Below are positions 17,833 through 27,171 of a stretch of DNA of 64,000 nucleotides, piece after piece. The translations under genes were made by a program, and so were the position numbers. Source of the stretch: Paenochrobactrum pullorum. GTDB lineage: Bacteria; Pseudomonadota; Alphaproteobacteria; Rhizobiales; Rhizobiaceae. The stretch is from positions 1-64,000 of the forward strand of contig NZ_JBHEEH010000013.1 in NCBI RefSeq assembly GCF_041929845.1, given 5' to 3'. Position 1 is the first letter of the stretch. Each line of letters starts with the position of its first letter. The notes under the pieces were generated by a model. That model searched no databases and had not been told where the DNA came from. It saw only the letters and a program-made list of their open reading frames with translations.

Positions 17833-18504
17833 TCAAGATGCAGAGGCTATCTGACCAGAGTTACCTTGCAAAACAACAACCTTGGTGCCGTTTGGAATGC
17901 GTGTATAAAGGTCAATAATGTCTTGGTTAAGCAAACGGATGCAACCACTTGAAATTGCGCGACCAATCGACCAATCTTCGTTACTTCCATGAATGCGATA
18001 AAGTGTATCACGACCATCTTTGAAGAGGTAAAGCGCACGCGCACCAAGCGGATTTGTCGGACCCGGCGCCATACCGGATGCCAATGGACCATAACGCTCA
18101 GGCTCACGTTTAATCATGTCAGGGGTTGGTGTCCAACTTGGCCATTGGCGCTTATATTGGATCGTGCCCTCACCTTCAAATTCGAGACCGGCTTTACCGA
18201 CACCGATGCCGTAACGTAATGCGCGACCGTTTTCTTGTTGCAAGTAGAGAAAGCGCTTCTGCGTATCAATAATAACCGTGCCAGGCAGGTAGCCACTCGC
18301 ATAAGCAACTTCACGTCGATAATATTGAGGTTCGATCTTTTTCAGGTTAGGTGCAGGAACCGCAAACGGTTCACCTTCTACGGCTGCATACATCGCGTTA
18401 TGATATTCGGAAACCCGAGGCCCATCTTTTAAAGCTTGTGTTGATGTACAAGCTGCAAGTGCGGCGGGCAAGCCAACAACAAATGCTCTACGTGTCAGAG
18501 ACAT
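17833..18504 (-). CDS. L,D-transpeptidase (YkuD), predicted lipoprotein
   Basis: Forms 3-3 cross-links in peptidoglycan or attaches proteins to it. The 223-residue protein starts with a twin-Arg-like leader (LTRRAFVVG) and a lipobox LAAC with Cys19, so it is probably a membrane-anchored lipoprotein. The YkuD active site is H172 in RIHGSNEDW and Cys188 in SSGCIRL, in canonical spacing. It stands apart, downstream of regBA on the same strand with ~380 bp between. Confidence 0.93.
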   Translation of the reverse strand: MSLTRRAFVVGLPAALAACTSTQALKDGPRVSEYHNAMYAAVEGEPFAVPAPNLKKIEPQYYRREVAYASGYLPGTVIIDTQKRFLYLQQENGRALRYGIGVGKAGLEFEGEGTIQYKRQWPSWTPTPDMIKREPERYGPLASGMAPGPTNPLGARALYLFKDGRDTLYRIHGSNEDWSIGRAISSGCIRLLNQDIIDLYTRIPNGTKVVVLQGNSGQIASAS

Positions 18505-18884
18505 ATTATAATTATCCTACAATCAATAACTATTCGCGATTGGTGCAATGTAAACACATCAATCCTGTTTGCGTTTACAATAGACCAGCCATGGTTAACG
18601 AAATATGATGTGTTAGCAAAGCTTTACGCAATTGTGCCGGTTGATACGAAAAGGGAGAGTATCTCAATTCATATAGCCGACAAAATTAAAGCGAAAAACC
18701 GTGATGCATTCGCGTCTTGAATAGGATTATAAATATGTTCCTATTGGGGCAAATGTCATGCAGCCCCTCAATTACCAGAGTTTTTGGCTTACCTACGAAA
18801 ACTCTTTAAACCGACTGTATACTTATGGTCACACTGCAACTTTGTAGATAGTTTTGATTTGGCTTTAAAATTAAATATGCGGAT
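18505..18884. other. 380-bp intergenic region with candidate regulatory dyads
   Basis: Non-coding stretch between the regA stop and the L,D-transpeptidase start, both on the minus strand, so it holds the transpeptidase promoter. A 7-bp inverted repeat TGTAAAC (18549-18555) / GTTTACA (18573-18579) lies 45-75 bp upstream of its start. AATAGGA (18720-18726) / TCCTATT (18739-18745) is a second dyad. A GGTTAAC at about 18593-18599 could be half of a CtrA-type site, but its partner is poor. No coding sequence is supported here. Confidence 0.4.
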
Positions 18885-19418
18885 TTATTTTACCCGTTGT
18901 TTTTCAAGCTTTCTCGCCAATGTGCGACGGTGCATGCCAAGACGGCGGGCTGTTTCTGAAATATTGAACTCCGCATCGACCAGGGTTTCGTGAATGCGCT
19001 CCCATTCCAAATTTTTTAGCGATGTCGGGCGGGTCGTCAATGGCACGGTGGCGTCGCCATCAATCTTATCAAAAGCTGCGATAATATCATTGGTGTTGGA
19101 AGGTTTGGGCAGATACTGACAAGCTCCCAGCTTGATCGCCTCCACTGCTGTCGAAATACTTGCAAAGCCGGTCAGCACTACAATTTTCATGGTTTTATCA
19201 TGTTCATGCAAAAGCTTGACACACTCCAATCCGGAACCACTCGGAAGTTTCAAATCCACCACTGCATAGGACGGGGAAACACTGGCCAACAAATCATGAA
19301 CTGGTGCAATATCTTGGCACAAATATACCTGATAATCACGCCGCTCAAAAGAGCGCTGCAAAGCGCGGGCAAAAGATGCATCATCCTCGATAATCAACAA
19401 TGAGCGTTTAATGTCCAT
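18885..19418 (-). CDS. regA: Response regulator RegA/ActR (redox)
   Basis: DNA-binding partner of the membrane sensor encoded just upstream. Start at ATG 19418, inside the last codons of regB (ATGGACATTAA shared) and preceded by GGAGACAAAG. Receiver domain: acidic pocket E11-D12-D13, phosphorylation site Asp55 in VVDLKLPSG, Thr in LTGFAS, Lys in YLPKPSN. The Fis-type helix-turn-helix at the C-terminus (NISETARRLGMHRRTLARKL) is the RegA/ActR/PrrA hallmark. The family switches respiration, carbon and nitrogen genes with oxygen/redox state. Confidence 0.94.
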   Translation of the reverse strand: MDIKRSLLIIEDDASFARALQRSFERRDYQVYLCQDIAPVHDLLASVSPSYAVVDLKLPSGSGLECVKLLHEHDKTMKIVVLTGFASISTAVEAIKLGACQYLPKPSNTNDIIAAFDKIDGDATVPLTTRPTSLKNLEWERIHETLVDAEFNISETARRLGMHRRTLARKLEKQRVK

Positions 19419-20694
19419 CTTTGTCTCCATCACGAAGTGAAGCAAGCGGTAAATTAATAATTACGGTAGCACCTTTTGGTTTGTTGTTTTTGGCCGTCAC
19501 GTGCCCGTTCAGCTTACGAACAACTGTACTGACCAGAAAAAGTCCAAGGCCACCTTCCGGCCGTCCTTTGGTCGAGTGATAAGGTTTGCCAAATTCAGCC
19601 AACACCTCGGCGTTAAAGCCCGGTCCTTCATCAGTTATCGCAATAATTAGATCATCGTTTTCACAGCGCGCAGTTATTTCAATAATTTTTTTTGAAACTG
19701 CCCTTGCATTATCCAGCACATTGAAAATTATCTGCTTTAAAGCAATATCCGAGATAATCGGCACATCCGGATGACAATGATTGATATAATTTGTCTGTAA
19801 TGCCGGATGAATCCCCTGCCATTCGGCGACAAGCTCATCCAAAAACGCATTGATTGTCGTGCGTAAAGTACCTTCGCCGCGTATTGTTCCGGACGACATT
19901 AAAATGTCGGATACAATCGTTTTACAGCGATCAATCTGCACCAGCATATCAGTTAGTTCTTCTTGCAACTCCGGATCTTTGTTGAAAACCGGCATTCTCT
20001 GCCAATCACTGAGGATAACTGAAACCGTGGCCATTGGTGTTCCAAGTTCATGTGCAGCACCTGAAGCCATCAGACCCATACGCACGATATGATCTTCTTC
20101 AGCTGATTGAGCATCACGCTTTCTGAAATTTCGCTGAATACGGGTTACAAATATGACCAACAATATTGAGGCCAGCACAAAGCAGATAAACATGCCCTGT
20201 ATATGCAGGTTGAAAAAATCACTGCCATGATGGTGGGGAATATCAATGGGCAGATAATAAATCGTCAGAACAATGAAACAAGCACTTGTTACGAAAACCA
20301 GTATCCATGTTGCCCATGCTTCCAGCAAAACGGCGGCAAGAATGATTTGTAACAAAAACAGTGTGATAAACGGATTGGAAGCACCGCCACTGAGATAAAA
20401 TTGAATGGAGAGCGCCAGAACATCCAGCAAAAGCTCGGCAAAGATTTGTAATTTACTGATAAATTTCTGCTTTTTATAATGAATAAAACTAAGAATATTC
20501 AAAACGATGAGAAAGAAAACAACCCCTGCCATCAAGGTAACTGGAAGGTTGATTTTCATCCAATGGCTTACCAGAAAAATGGTTGCCACCTGCCCTGCAA
20601 TGGCAAGCCACCGCAACTGTATCAATAGCAAAAAATGCTGTTTATCGGTTAGATTATGGATATGAGCAGGCATGTTTTTTTCAAAAATCCGCAT
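19408..20694 (-). CDS. regB: Redox-sensing histidine kinase RegB/ActS
   Basis: 428-residue membrane kinase with about six helices in residues 25-190. It carries the quinone-binding GGASNPF loop of RegB, the H-box GAAHELGTPMAT and a C-terminal ATPase domain (N-box NVLDNARA, G1 DEGPGF, G2 GGLGLFLV). A Cys lies 42 residues after the phospho-His in VQIDRCKTIV, where R. capsulatus RegB has its redox-active Cys265 (40 residues after His225), so the redox switch seems conserved. It is translationally coupled to regA. A clean dyad lies in its upstream region. Confidence 0.94.
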   Translation of the reverse strand: MRIFEKNMPAHIHNLTDKQHFLLLIQLRWLAIAGQVATIFLVSHWMKINLPVTLMAGVVFFLIVLNILSFIHYKKQKFISKLQIFAELLLDVLALSIQFYLSGGASNPFITLFLLQIILAAVLLEAWATWILVFVTSACFIVLTIYYLPIDIPHHHGSDFFNLHIQGMFICFVLASILLVIFVTRIQRNFRKRDAQSAEEDHIVRMGLMASGAAHELGTPMATVSVILSDWQRMPVFNKDPELQEELTDMLVQIDRCKTIVSDILMSSGTIRGEGTLRTTINAFLDELVAEWQGIHPALQTNYINHCHPDVPIISDIALKQIIFNVLDNARAVSKKIIEITARCENDDLIIAITDEGPGFNAEVLAEFGKPYHSTKGRPEGGLGLFLVSTVVRKLNGHVTAKNNKPKGATVIINLPLASLRDGDKDGH

Positions 20695-20776
20695 TTAATG
20701 AATGATGATATGCAATGAACCACTGTATGTTTTCAATGTCTTCTCAGACAAAATGACCACCAAATTTCTTTCCTGG

Positions 20777-20795
20777 CTTGGACAATTTGTCCAAG
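20777..20795. promoter_or_regulatory. 19-bp near-perfect palindrome between regB and cytochrome c
   Basis: CTTGGACAATTTGTCCAAG: two 9-bp arms CTTGGACAA / TTGTCCAAG around a single T. It sits in the 214-bp divergent region, 83 bp upstream of the regB start and 114 bp before the cytochrome c start, so one protein dimer could control both. The spacing does not fit the FNR/CRP type (TTG-N8-CAA). Confidence 0.7.
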
Positions 20796-20908
20796 GGCGC
20801 ATTCAGCCGGCATTGATATTAGTGTCAATTGTAATCTGAAATGAACGATTTTTGCTGAAAAACGTTATGGTTATCGTAGCAAGAGCGTTGATTTAACAGG
20901 AAATTGAA

Positions 20909-21289
20909 ATGAAAATGAAACTCACCTTACTGGCCGCTCTGATCAGTTTTATTGTACCTGCATTGGCAGACGGTGATCCTGTAGCTGGTAAAAATGTCTT
21001 TAAAAAATGTCAGGCCTGCCACACAATTGATGGTGCCAATCGCGTCGGCCCGACTTTGGCTGGTATTGTCGGACGTCCTGTAGCGACAGCTGAAGGCTTT
21101 AAATATTCCCCAGCCATGACAGAATTTGCAAATGATGGCAAAAGCTGGGATGAAGATTTGCTGATCCAGTTTTTAAGTGCACCGAAAGCTACAGTCAAAG
21201 GCACATCAATGGCGTTTGCCGGTGTGAAAAAACCGCAAGACTTGAGCAACCTGATTGCTTATTTAACTGATCCTGCAAAAGCCAACTGA
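20909..21289 (+). CDS. Class I (c2-like) cytochrome c
   Basis: 126-residue periplasmic electron carrier. A 20-residue signal peptide ending ALA precedes the mature start ADGDPV. Heme is attached through C34 and C37 of CQACH with H38 as axial ligand; Met101 in KGTSMAF is the second ligand. Size and spacing fit the soluble cytochrome c-550/c2 group that carries electrons from bc1 to oxidase. It is separated from the copper-handling genes by only 15 bp, so it may share their transcript, and it is divergent from regBA, which may regulate it. Confidence 0.94.
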   Translation: MKMKLTLLAALISFIVPALADGDPVAGKNVFKKCQACHTIDGANRVGPTLAGIVGRPVATAEGFKYSPAMTEFANDGKSWDEDLLIQFLSAPKATVKGTSMAFAGVKKPQDLSNLIAYLTDPAKAN

Positions 21290-21304
21290 TAAGCGGAGAG
21301 AAAA

Positions 21305-21697
21305 TTGTACAATTCGTGGCGGATATTACGGGTAAAAGCTATAGCGCTTGCCGCGGTATGCTTGCTCGTCTTCCAGTCACTGATTATTGCGTTTGCCGCT
21401 TCTTATGCTGCCGCATCGCCTGTGCTTGACGCATTTGGCAACCCAATTTGCATAACATTATCCTCATCATCCGACACCTCAACAGATCAGGATGATCGTC
21501 CGCTCATTCCTGATTGTTGCAGTGTTAATTGCAGCATGTTTGCATCAGAAAATTCTGCTGGGCCCACCAGTCACTGGCTTTTTAATCCGCTGCCTTCTGA
21601 CGCTGCAAGCTTTAGTTTGGTAAAAGGATCACCATTAAATATTTCTGCTGTCGCAAGCAGACCCGGAAGCCCGCGCCCCCCCCCTCAAATTATGTAA
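21305..21697 (+). CDS. Small membrane/periplasmic protein, DUF2946-like
   Basis: 130 residues starting at a TTG (21305) with a good ribosome site (GGAGAG, 21294-21299). One N-terminal hydrophobic segment (residues ~12-35) is followed by a Cys-bearing region: GNPICITL, then PDCCSVNCSMF. The pattern of a signal-anchor plus ICxx and a CC..C cluster fits DUF2946 proteins that accompany copper genes. A soft metal role is inferred from the next three genes. The C-terminus is Pro-rich and may be unstructured. Confidence 0.7.
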   Translation: MYNSWRILRVKAIALAAVCLLVFQSLIIAFAASYAAASPVLDAFGNPICITLSSSSDTSTDQDDRPLIPDCCSVNCSMFASENSAGPTSHWLFNPLPSDAASFSLVKGSPLNISAVASRPGSPRPPPQIM

Positions 21698-21870
21698 TTG
21701 CCAATAACAGGCCAAAGCGGTGCATCTTCATCTGATGATCATCAAACTCTCTACCAACCTTTCCCCCGTCTGACGACATAAGATACCAGCAAAACTCGGT
21801 CTGGCTATCGCATGTTCTAATGCCACAACACTTGCCGGAAAACCGGTCAAATTCTTATGGGAATCTGAAA

Positions 21871-22401
21871 ATGATCAAAAAACTAATAACTGCCTCCCTC
21901 ATGGCTACCATCAGCAGTTCTACAGCTTTTGCCCATGTAAGCCTTGAAAAAACTGAAGCGCTGGTCGGCTCAACCTATAAAGCAGTTTTGCGTATTCCGC
22001 ATGGTTGTGAAGGCAAACCGACCAATGTCGTGCGTGTGAAAATTCCTGAAGGTGTCATTGCAGTCAAACCAATGCCAAAAGCCGGATGGGAACTGGAAAA
22101 AAAACGCGGTCAATATGGCAAAAGCTATGATTATTACGGCACTGCAACTACCGAAGGTGTCACAGAGGTTATCTGGAGCGGCGGAAATATCGGTGATGAC
22201 GAATATGATGAATTTGTTTTGCGTGGTTACTTGACTACTGACCTGAAAGCCGGAGACATGCTCTATTTCCCTGTTGTGCAACAATGCCCGGGCGATCTGG
22301 CGGAACGTTGGATTGAAATTCCGGGAGATGGCCAGACATCCGATGATCTGGAGCTACCAGCTCCAGGACTTAAACTGCTGGAAAAAACGAGTGGTCACTA
22401 A
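21871..22401 (+). CDS. YcnI-like copper-associated protein (DUF1775)
   Basis: Start at ATG 21871, since the upstream frame lacks a leader. The 176-residue protein has a signal peptide cleaved after AFA, so the mature protein begins with His22 (HVSLEKTEA), the copper-binding N-terminal His of the YcnI family. The beta-rich body (YKAVLRIPHGCEGKPT, FVLRGYLTTDLKAGDMLYFP, PVVQQCPG) is typical. It is in the copper cluster between the DUF2946-like and CopC-CopD genes and is expected to bind or pass Cu(II) in the periplasm. Confidence 0.9.
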   Translation: MIKKLITASLMATISSSTAFAHVSLEKTEALVGSTYKAVLRIPHGCEGKPTNVVRVKIPEGVIAVKPMPKAGWELEKKRGQYGKSYDYYGTATTEGVTEVIWSGGNIGDDEYDEFVLRGYLTTDLKAGDMLYFPVVQQCPGDLAERWIEIPGDGQTSDDLELPAPGLKLLEKTSGH

Positions 22402-22462
22402 AAACAATGATTACCGGCGCATCAATTGCGCCGGTCTCATCTAATACTAAACCGAGAGCTTC

Positions 22463-24070
22463 ATGCCGAGAATATCTGATCTATCCCGCTTCACACGCCT
22501 TGGCTCAATCAGCCTCTTTTTATGGTTGATTTTGACAACATTAGCATCAGCACATGCTTCTCTGACAGGCACGACGCCTGTTGATGGCGCGGTGACGGAA
22601 TCTGCACCGAAAAATTTTAGTCTGGCATTCAGCGAGCCTGTTTCACCACTGGTTTTAAAGCTGATCCGGCCGGACGGATCGGCGGTGGAGCTGAAAGAAT
22701 TTACTCTCCATGATCAAACACTTGATATCGTCGCGCCAAAAGATTTGGATAACGGAACCCATGTGCTGACATGGCGGGTGGTCTCATCAGACGGTCATCC
22801 GGTTGGTGGTTCAGTTGTTTTTTCTATCGGCGCAGCAAGTGCAGCCCCGCCACAATTGGTGCAAAGTACTGATCTTACAATCAGCAGCCTTGTTTGGTTT
22901 GGCAAGCTTCTGCTTTACATCACACTCTTTGTCGGCATTGGCGGTGCTTTTGCTATTCACTGGTTATGGCCAGCTCAAAAGCCTGCACGCGTTTTTATTT
23001 TTTACGTTCTTGGCGGCGGGCTTATTGCCACTATCTTATCGCTTGGTTTGCAAGGGTTGGATGCGCTGGGCTCCGATCTGACACATTTCTTTGCCCCACA
23101 GGTCTGGCAAACAGGAATAGAAACCAGCTACGGGCAAACAGTTTTTGCGCTTGTTGGCGCAGTTATCATAGCTTTTTTATCTTTATTGATAAAAAGCAAA
23201 GGTTTAGCTCAATTTTTTTCACTAAGCGCAGTGCTACTTGGTGCAGTTGCACTTGCACTTTCCGGACATGCCAGCGCAGCCCCGCCACGATGGCTTACCC
23301 GTCCATCCGTCTTCCTGCATGCACTGATGATCACCCTTTGGATTGGTGCACTTATTCCGTTAGGCTTAGCACTTTGTCGCAACAATGATGATCTGAGAGA
23401 TGGTCTGCGCCGCTTCTCAAACTTCATCCCATTTGCGCTTATCATCTTGATTGTTGCAGGGACCACGCTGACCATCATTCAAGTGGAGCATCGCGCCGCT
23501 TTGATTGGTACGGCCTATGGCAAATTGCTCATCGCAAAATTAGCTGTTTTGTTCTTACTTTTTTTACTGGCCGCTTACAATCGCTGGAAATTGACCGACC
23601 CAGTGATGCATGGAGATGTGCGCGCCAATCATAAACTTGCCCGCGCTATTATAATTGAAACATTGCTGGTTTTTGTCATCTTTGGCATTGCCTCGGGCTG
23701 GCGTTTTACGCCGCCGCCGCGCTCTATAGCGATCGCTGAGGCACAACCGGCTGAAATACATATTCATACAAACAAAGCGATGGCGGATGTCAAAATCACA
23801 CCGGGACGCAGCGGTCCTGTCAGTGTTTCCGCCATTTTGATGGACGGTGACTTCGCGCCTTTGGAAGCACAGGAAGTTACTTTTGTTTTCTCTCAACCGG
23901 AAGCAGGCATCGAACCTTTTAGCCGTAAAGCAAAAAAGGCAGAAAATGGGAGTTGGCAATCTGATGATGTGCTGCTGCCTTTGGCTGGAAAATGGAAAAT
24001 ACGCCTCGATATTCTCATCAATGATTTTGAACTCGCCCGCTTGGAAGAAGATATCCAGATCCGTCCATAA
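22463..24070 (+). CDS. CopC-CopD fusion, copper import/resistance
   Basis: 535 residues. After a signal peptide ending ASA, the mature CopC domain begins with His31 (HASLTGTTPVDGA) and ends with SSDGHPVGG; H31, D110 and H112 are the CopC Cu(II) ligands. Eight or so membrane helices follow (from ~140), forming CopD, with conserved His in GHASAAPP and HALMITLW-type stretches. The last ~110 residues are a periplasmic beta domain (EIHIHTNKAMADVKITPG onward), as in YcnJ, which is a copper importer in Bacillus. Order and neighbours support copper uptake rather than export. Confidence 0.92.
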   Translation: MPRISDLSRFTRLGSISLFLWLILTTLASAHASLTGTTPVDGAVTESAPKNFSLAFSEPVSPLVLKLIRPDGSAVELKEFTLHDQTLDIVAPKDLDNGTHVLTWRVVSSDGHPVGGSVVFSIGAASAAPPQLVQSTDLTISSLVWFGKLLLYITLFVGIGGAFAIHWLWPAQKPARVFIFYVLGGGLIATILSLGLQGLDALGSDLTHFFAPQVWQTGIETSYGQTVFALVGAVIIAFLSLLIKSKGLAQFFSLSAVLLGAVALALSGHASAAPPRWLTRPSVFLHALMITLWIGALIPLGLALCRNNDDLRDGLRRFSNFIPFALIILIVAGTTLTIIQVEHRAALIGTAYGKLLIAKLAVLFLLFLLAAYNRWKLTDPVMHGDVRANHKLARAIIIETLLVFVIFGIASGWRFTPPPRSIAIAEAQPAEIHIHTNKAMADVKITPGRSGPVSVSAILMDGDFAPLEAQEVTFVFSQPEAGIEPFSRKAKKAENGSWQSDDVLLPLAGKWKIRLDILINDFELARLEEDIQIRP

Positions 24071-24094
24071 CGGGTTGCGCACAAAGGAATAATC

Positions 24095-24556
24095 ATGTCT
24101 GTCAATCAGTATTTGCAGCCTCTATTTATCGGGCTTGTCATGACCATTGGTATTTATGGTAATCCGGCAAGTGCAGCTGAAAATGATAACAGCCCCGCGG
24201 CCATCCGCCATGTTTTGATGGAGATGTTTGACCAGCCGGAACAGAGGCTGACAGTGGCCCCTGTTGTCATCAAAGGCGATATAGCACTTGCCGGATGGGC
24301 GCAGGGTGAAACGGGCGGACGGGCATTGCTGCGCCAACAAAAAGGCCAGTGGCACATCGTTTTATGCGGTGGTGATAGCATACGTGAAGCAAAGGCTTTG
24401 CAGCAATTTGGTTTGACTGTTGACCAAGCAGAGGAAATGGCCAAATCAATCGTTAATGCAGAAGCAAAACTCGACCCTGCTTTGGTGCAGAAGTTTTCTT
24501 TGTTTGACGGTGTGATGGTGATGAATGATGACGGCAGTCATCCGCCAGTTCATTAA
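24095..24556 (+). CDS. Copper-uptake-associated periplasmic protein
   Basis: 153 residues with a signal peptide ending ASA (residues ~1-29). The body is small and acidic with DIALAGWAQGETGGRALLRQ and WHIVLCGGDSIR; a His pair closes the C-terminus (SHPPVH). It is known from annotations as a copper uptake system-associated protein when next to YcnI/CopCD genes; I rely on that context. Good ribosome site (AAGGAATAATC before ATG) and a 24-bp gap from copCD. Confidence 0.75.
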   Translation: MSVNQYLQPLFIGLVMTIGIYGNPASAAENDNSPAAIRHVLMEMFDQPEQRLTVAPVVIKGDIALAGWAQGETGGRALLRQQKGQWHIVLCGGDSIREAKALQQFGLTVDQAEEMAKSIVNAEAKLDPALVQKFSLFDGVMVMNDDGSHPPVH

Positions 24557-24571
24557 ATATTTAGTCTCTTA

Positions 24572-24607
24572 AATCCGCTGTTTGCCATGAAAAACAGACA
24601 GCGGATT
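24572..24607. terminator. Bidirectional terminator between copper genes and TonB receptor
   Basis: AATCCGCTG (24572-24580) and CAGCGGATT (24599-24607) pair exactly around an 18-nt loop containing TGTTT and AAACAGA. It lies between converging genes. T runs are modest, so efficiency is uncertain. Confidence 0.68.
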
Positions 24608-24623
24608 AGTAATATAAACTGAC

Positions 24624-27044
24624 TTAAAAACGTAACGTCATTCCGCCAATGATTGTGCGCCCGCGACCCAGTTTACGCGTATCCATATATTGTGCAGGTT
24701 TATAAGCGACATTGCTCAAATTCTCGATATTGACGAAGAAAGTCGCATTTTCATTATATTTGTAGGATGCGAAAACATCTGCCAAAGTATAACTGTCGAC
24801 ATCAACCAGCTCGGGACCAAATGGCGGCTTGAGTGCTTCACTTTTACCGATATGACGCACTTGTGCCCCAATAGTGAGTTTTTCATCCAATGCACGGAAA
24901 CCTGCATTCACAGTCAATATGAAATCCGGCAGATTATTGATGGCACCCACACCATAATCACCTGACCACATGCCATATGGCAGTTGTGTTTTTGTTTTTG
25001 CATATGAAAGACCAGCAAAAGCAAAGCCGCTGTCATAATTGGCTTCCAGTTCGAAACCTCTGATACGGGTTTTTCCCGGAACATTGATGAACTTCAGACC
25101 AGGTAAGTTCGGCATCGAGTAGGCGCCGGAGGTAATGTAATTTTCAACATTATTGTTGAAATAATTAGCCTTCAACAACAACCTGTCATTGGCTACCAGC
25201 AGGTTTTTTTCAACCAAATTGACACCAAGCTCCCAGCCTTTACTGCTTTCCCCCTCCAGATCGGGATTCGGTGTGATGTCAGAAGGTGTCGCACTATGGG
25301 CACCGGGGAAAAAGGTTTCGGTAACACTCGGCGGACGGAATGTTTTGGCGTAAGTGGTATAAAATTGCAGCCCCTCAAGAGGTGTTACAGCCAATGTCAC
25401 ACGAGGATTGAAACTTGATTGGTTACGTTTAACCTCTTCGGTCGTCGTGACGCCATTGATTTTCTTGACGACATCACCGTTCAACTGGAAATGATCATAA
25501 TGAAATCCGGTGGTCAGATCGAACATACCATAGGTAAAGGTTGCATCGGCAAATACGCTTCCGATGCCAAGCGTACCATCACCCGGCCCGCCAGTTCCCC
25601 AAGCCTGACCTGTTGTCACATCATCATGATAATAGGCTGCACCCGTAGTTAGCTTCAAACCGATATCATCAGTTAGCGCCAACTGACTGTTATTGGTTAC
25701 ATCAATGCCTTTGCCTTTATCGCGATTGAATTGGCCTTTATAGTTGCCTTTAATAAAACGAACCCGTGCATCATTATAAAAAGCATTAACCGTCAAATTG
25801 ATCAGATCGCTGTCGGGCGTGTAATTATAACGTGCTGTATAGGTCTGGTTGCGATAATCCTGCGGCTCGCCACGGATGGCGGAAACATTATCATACCAGA
25901 CACCACCCAACAGCAATTTATGATCCTGACCATCGCCCAGCTCCAGTTTTGCCAGACCAGACTTCAAGTCTTCGATCATATTATTATTGCGCAGACGATT
26001 ACCCTTTTCATCAACACCGCTAAGCGGGGCGCCTGAATCACGACGATTGAAAGCACCCATAATGCCCACACCGTTCATGCGCATTCCGCCAGCCACCAAT
26101 TTTGACCAGTTATATTCATTATTACCGTATTTAATGGTGGTCATGGCACCATATGAGTGCCCTGGTAAAATCACGTCATCAATGCCAATGGTACGGAAAT
26201 TGGCCGCTCCACCTAATGCGCCGATACCTGCCGCTCCGCCCAAAGCGCCTCGCCCGATATCCATGCCGGCGATCAGATCTGTATCTATGAAAGTAGAGCC
26301 ACCAGAAACACCATGCCCCATCACACGGATATTTTGTCTTGCCCCATCAATCATCATATTGACGCGACCATAACCTTCCATGCCACGAATATTGACCGCA
26401 ACACCGGCGCCGGACATTGCTTTACGGGTAAATGTGCCCGGTGCCGACCGCAGCGCATTATCAAGGTTGCCGGCATTGCGTTCCTGTAAAGTTGCGCCGT
26501 CGGTTGTCGTAACGGCTGCTGCCGTACGATAGGTGCCTTCTTTATCCGAAACCAAACCGCTCATGCTTGAGCTTGCACGCGAAACTGTAATCGTCTCCAA
26601 CTGAATAGCAGAGCTATCGCTTGTTGCTCGTTCAATTCCATCTTGGCGCATCAGAGTAAATGAGCGCGAACCATTCTGCCTGAAACCGTAGCCTGTACCG
26701 CTCAACATTTGTGCCAAAGCTTGGCTGGCAGACATATCACCTGTTACGGATGAGGCTTGCACGGAAGGCGACATTGTACCATCGGCGATGATATTCAATC
26801 CGCTTTGAGCGGCAAATTTTACAATCGCCGATGCTAAAGGCTGTGCGGCAATAGAAAACTGTATCGTTTTGCCTGTAGATACCAGCCGATCTGCCCTATC
26901 TTGTGCTTTAGCTGGAGTGACTTGCAAAGCTAGCGCCGTAACAGCAACGGTGCAAAGCAGCATTTTAGCCAGAACTGTGGCTGATATTCCACCATTCAAC
27001 CAGCCATATTTTACTAAAGCGTGATATTGTTTTTGGGCAGGCAT
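24624..27044 (-). CDS. TonB-dependent receptor with STN domain (heme/copper type)
   Basis: 806-residue outer-membrane receptor. Signal peptide up to ~AKAQD; STN domain at ~65-115 (SIAAQPLASAIVKFAAQSG); plug with VNIRGMEGYGRVNMMIDGAR; barrel with FRPPSVTETF and NPDLEGESSKGWELG, matching the FRAP / NPNL positions of heme receptors; terminal aromatic TLRF. It is convergent with the copper operon, so the ligand could be heme or a copper complex. A FecR protein and an ECF sigma gene lie directly upstream on the same strand. Confidence 0.9.
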   Translation of the reverse strand: MPAQKQYHALVKYGWLNGGISATVLAKMLLCTVAVTALALQVTPAKAQDRADRLVSTGKTIQFSIAAQPLASAIVKFAAQSGLNIIADGTMSPSVQASSVTGDMSASQALAQMLSGTGYGFRQNGSRSFTLMRQDGIERATSDSSAIQLETITVSRASSSMSGLVSDKEGTYRTAAAVTTTDGATLQERNAGNLDNALRSAPGTFTRKAMSGAGVAVNIRGMEGYGRVNMMIDGARQNIRVMGHGVSGGSTFIDTDLIAGMDIGRGALGGAAGIGALGGAANFRTIGIDDVILPGHSYGAMTTIKYGNNEYNWSKLVAGGMRMNGVGIMGAFNRRDSGAPLSGVDEKGNRLRNNNMIEDLKSGLAKLELGDGQDHKLLLGGVWYDNVSAIRGEPQDYRNQTYTARYNYTPDSDLINLTVNAFYNDARVRFIKGNYKGQFNRDKGKGIDVTNNSQLALTDDIGLKLTTGAAYYHDDVTTGQAWGTGGPGDGTLGIGSVFADATFTYGMFDLTTGFHYDHFQLNGDVVKKINGVTTTEEVKRNQSSFNPRVTLAVTPLEGLQFYTTYAKTFRPPSVTETFFPGAHSATPSDITPNPDLEGESSKGWELGVNLVEKNLLVANDRLLLKANYFNNNVENYITSGAYSMPNLPGLKFINVPGKTRIRGFELEANYDSGFAFAGLSYAKTKTQLPYGMWSGDYGVGAINNLPDFILTVNAGFRALDEKLTIGAQVRHIGKSEALKPPFGPELVDVDSYTLADVFASYKYNENATFFVNIENLSNVAYKPAQYMDTRKLGRGRTIIGGMTLRF

Positions 27045-27171
27045 CTCATGTCTCCGGAGGTGAAAAATCTTCGTCTCGGATACAAGACGGAATGCCCCGC
27101 AGTTTTTATGATAAAAAAATTCATATTTATTAAAAATTATTTTTTGAGCCGAAAAGACGTTTTTTTCAAGA

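Noticed and set aside
20777..20795. FNR/CRP-type site near cytochrome c
   Set aside because: The TTG...CAA spacing is 11 bases instead of 8, so the palindrome was kept as an unassigned operator.
21733..21744. 12-bp palindrome TGATGATCATCA before the YcnI gene
   Set aside because: Low-complexity and short; chance occurrence is likely.
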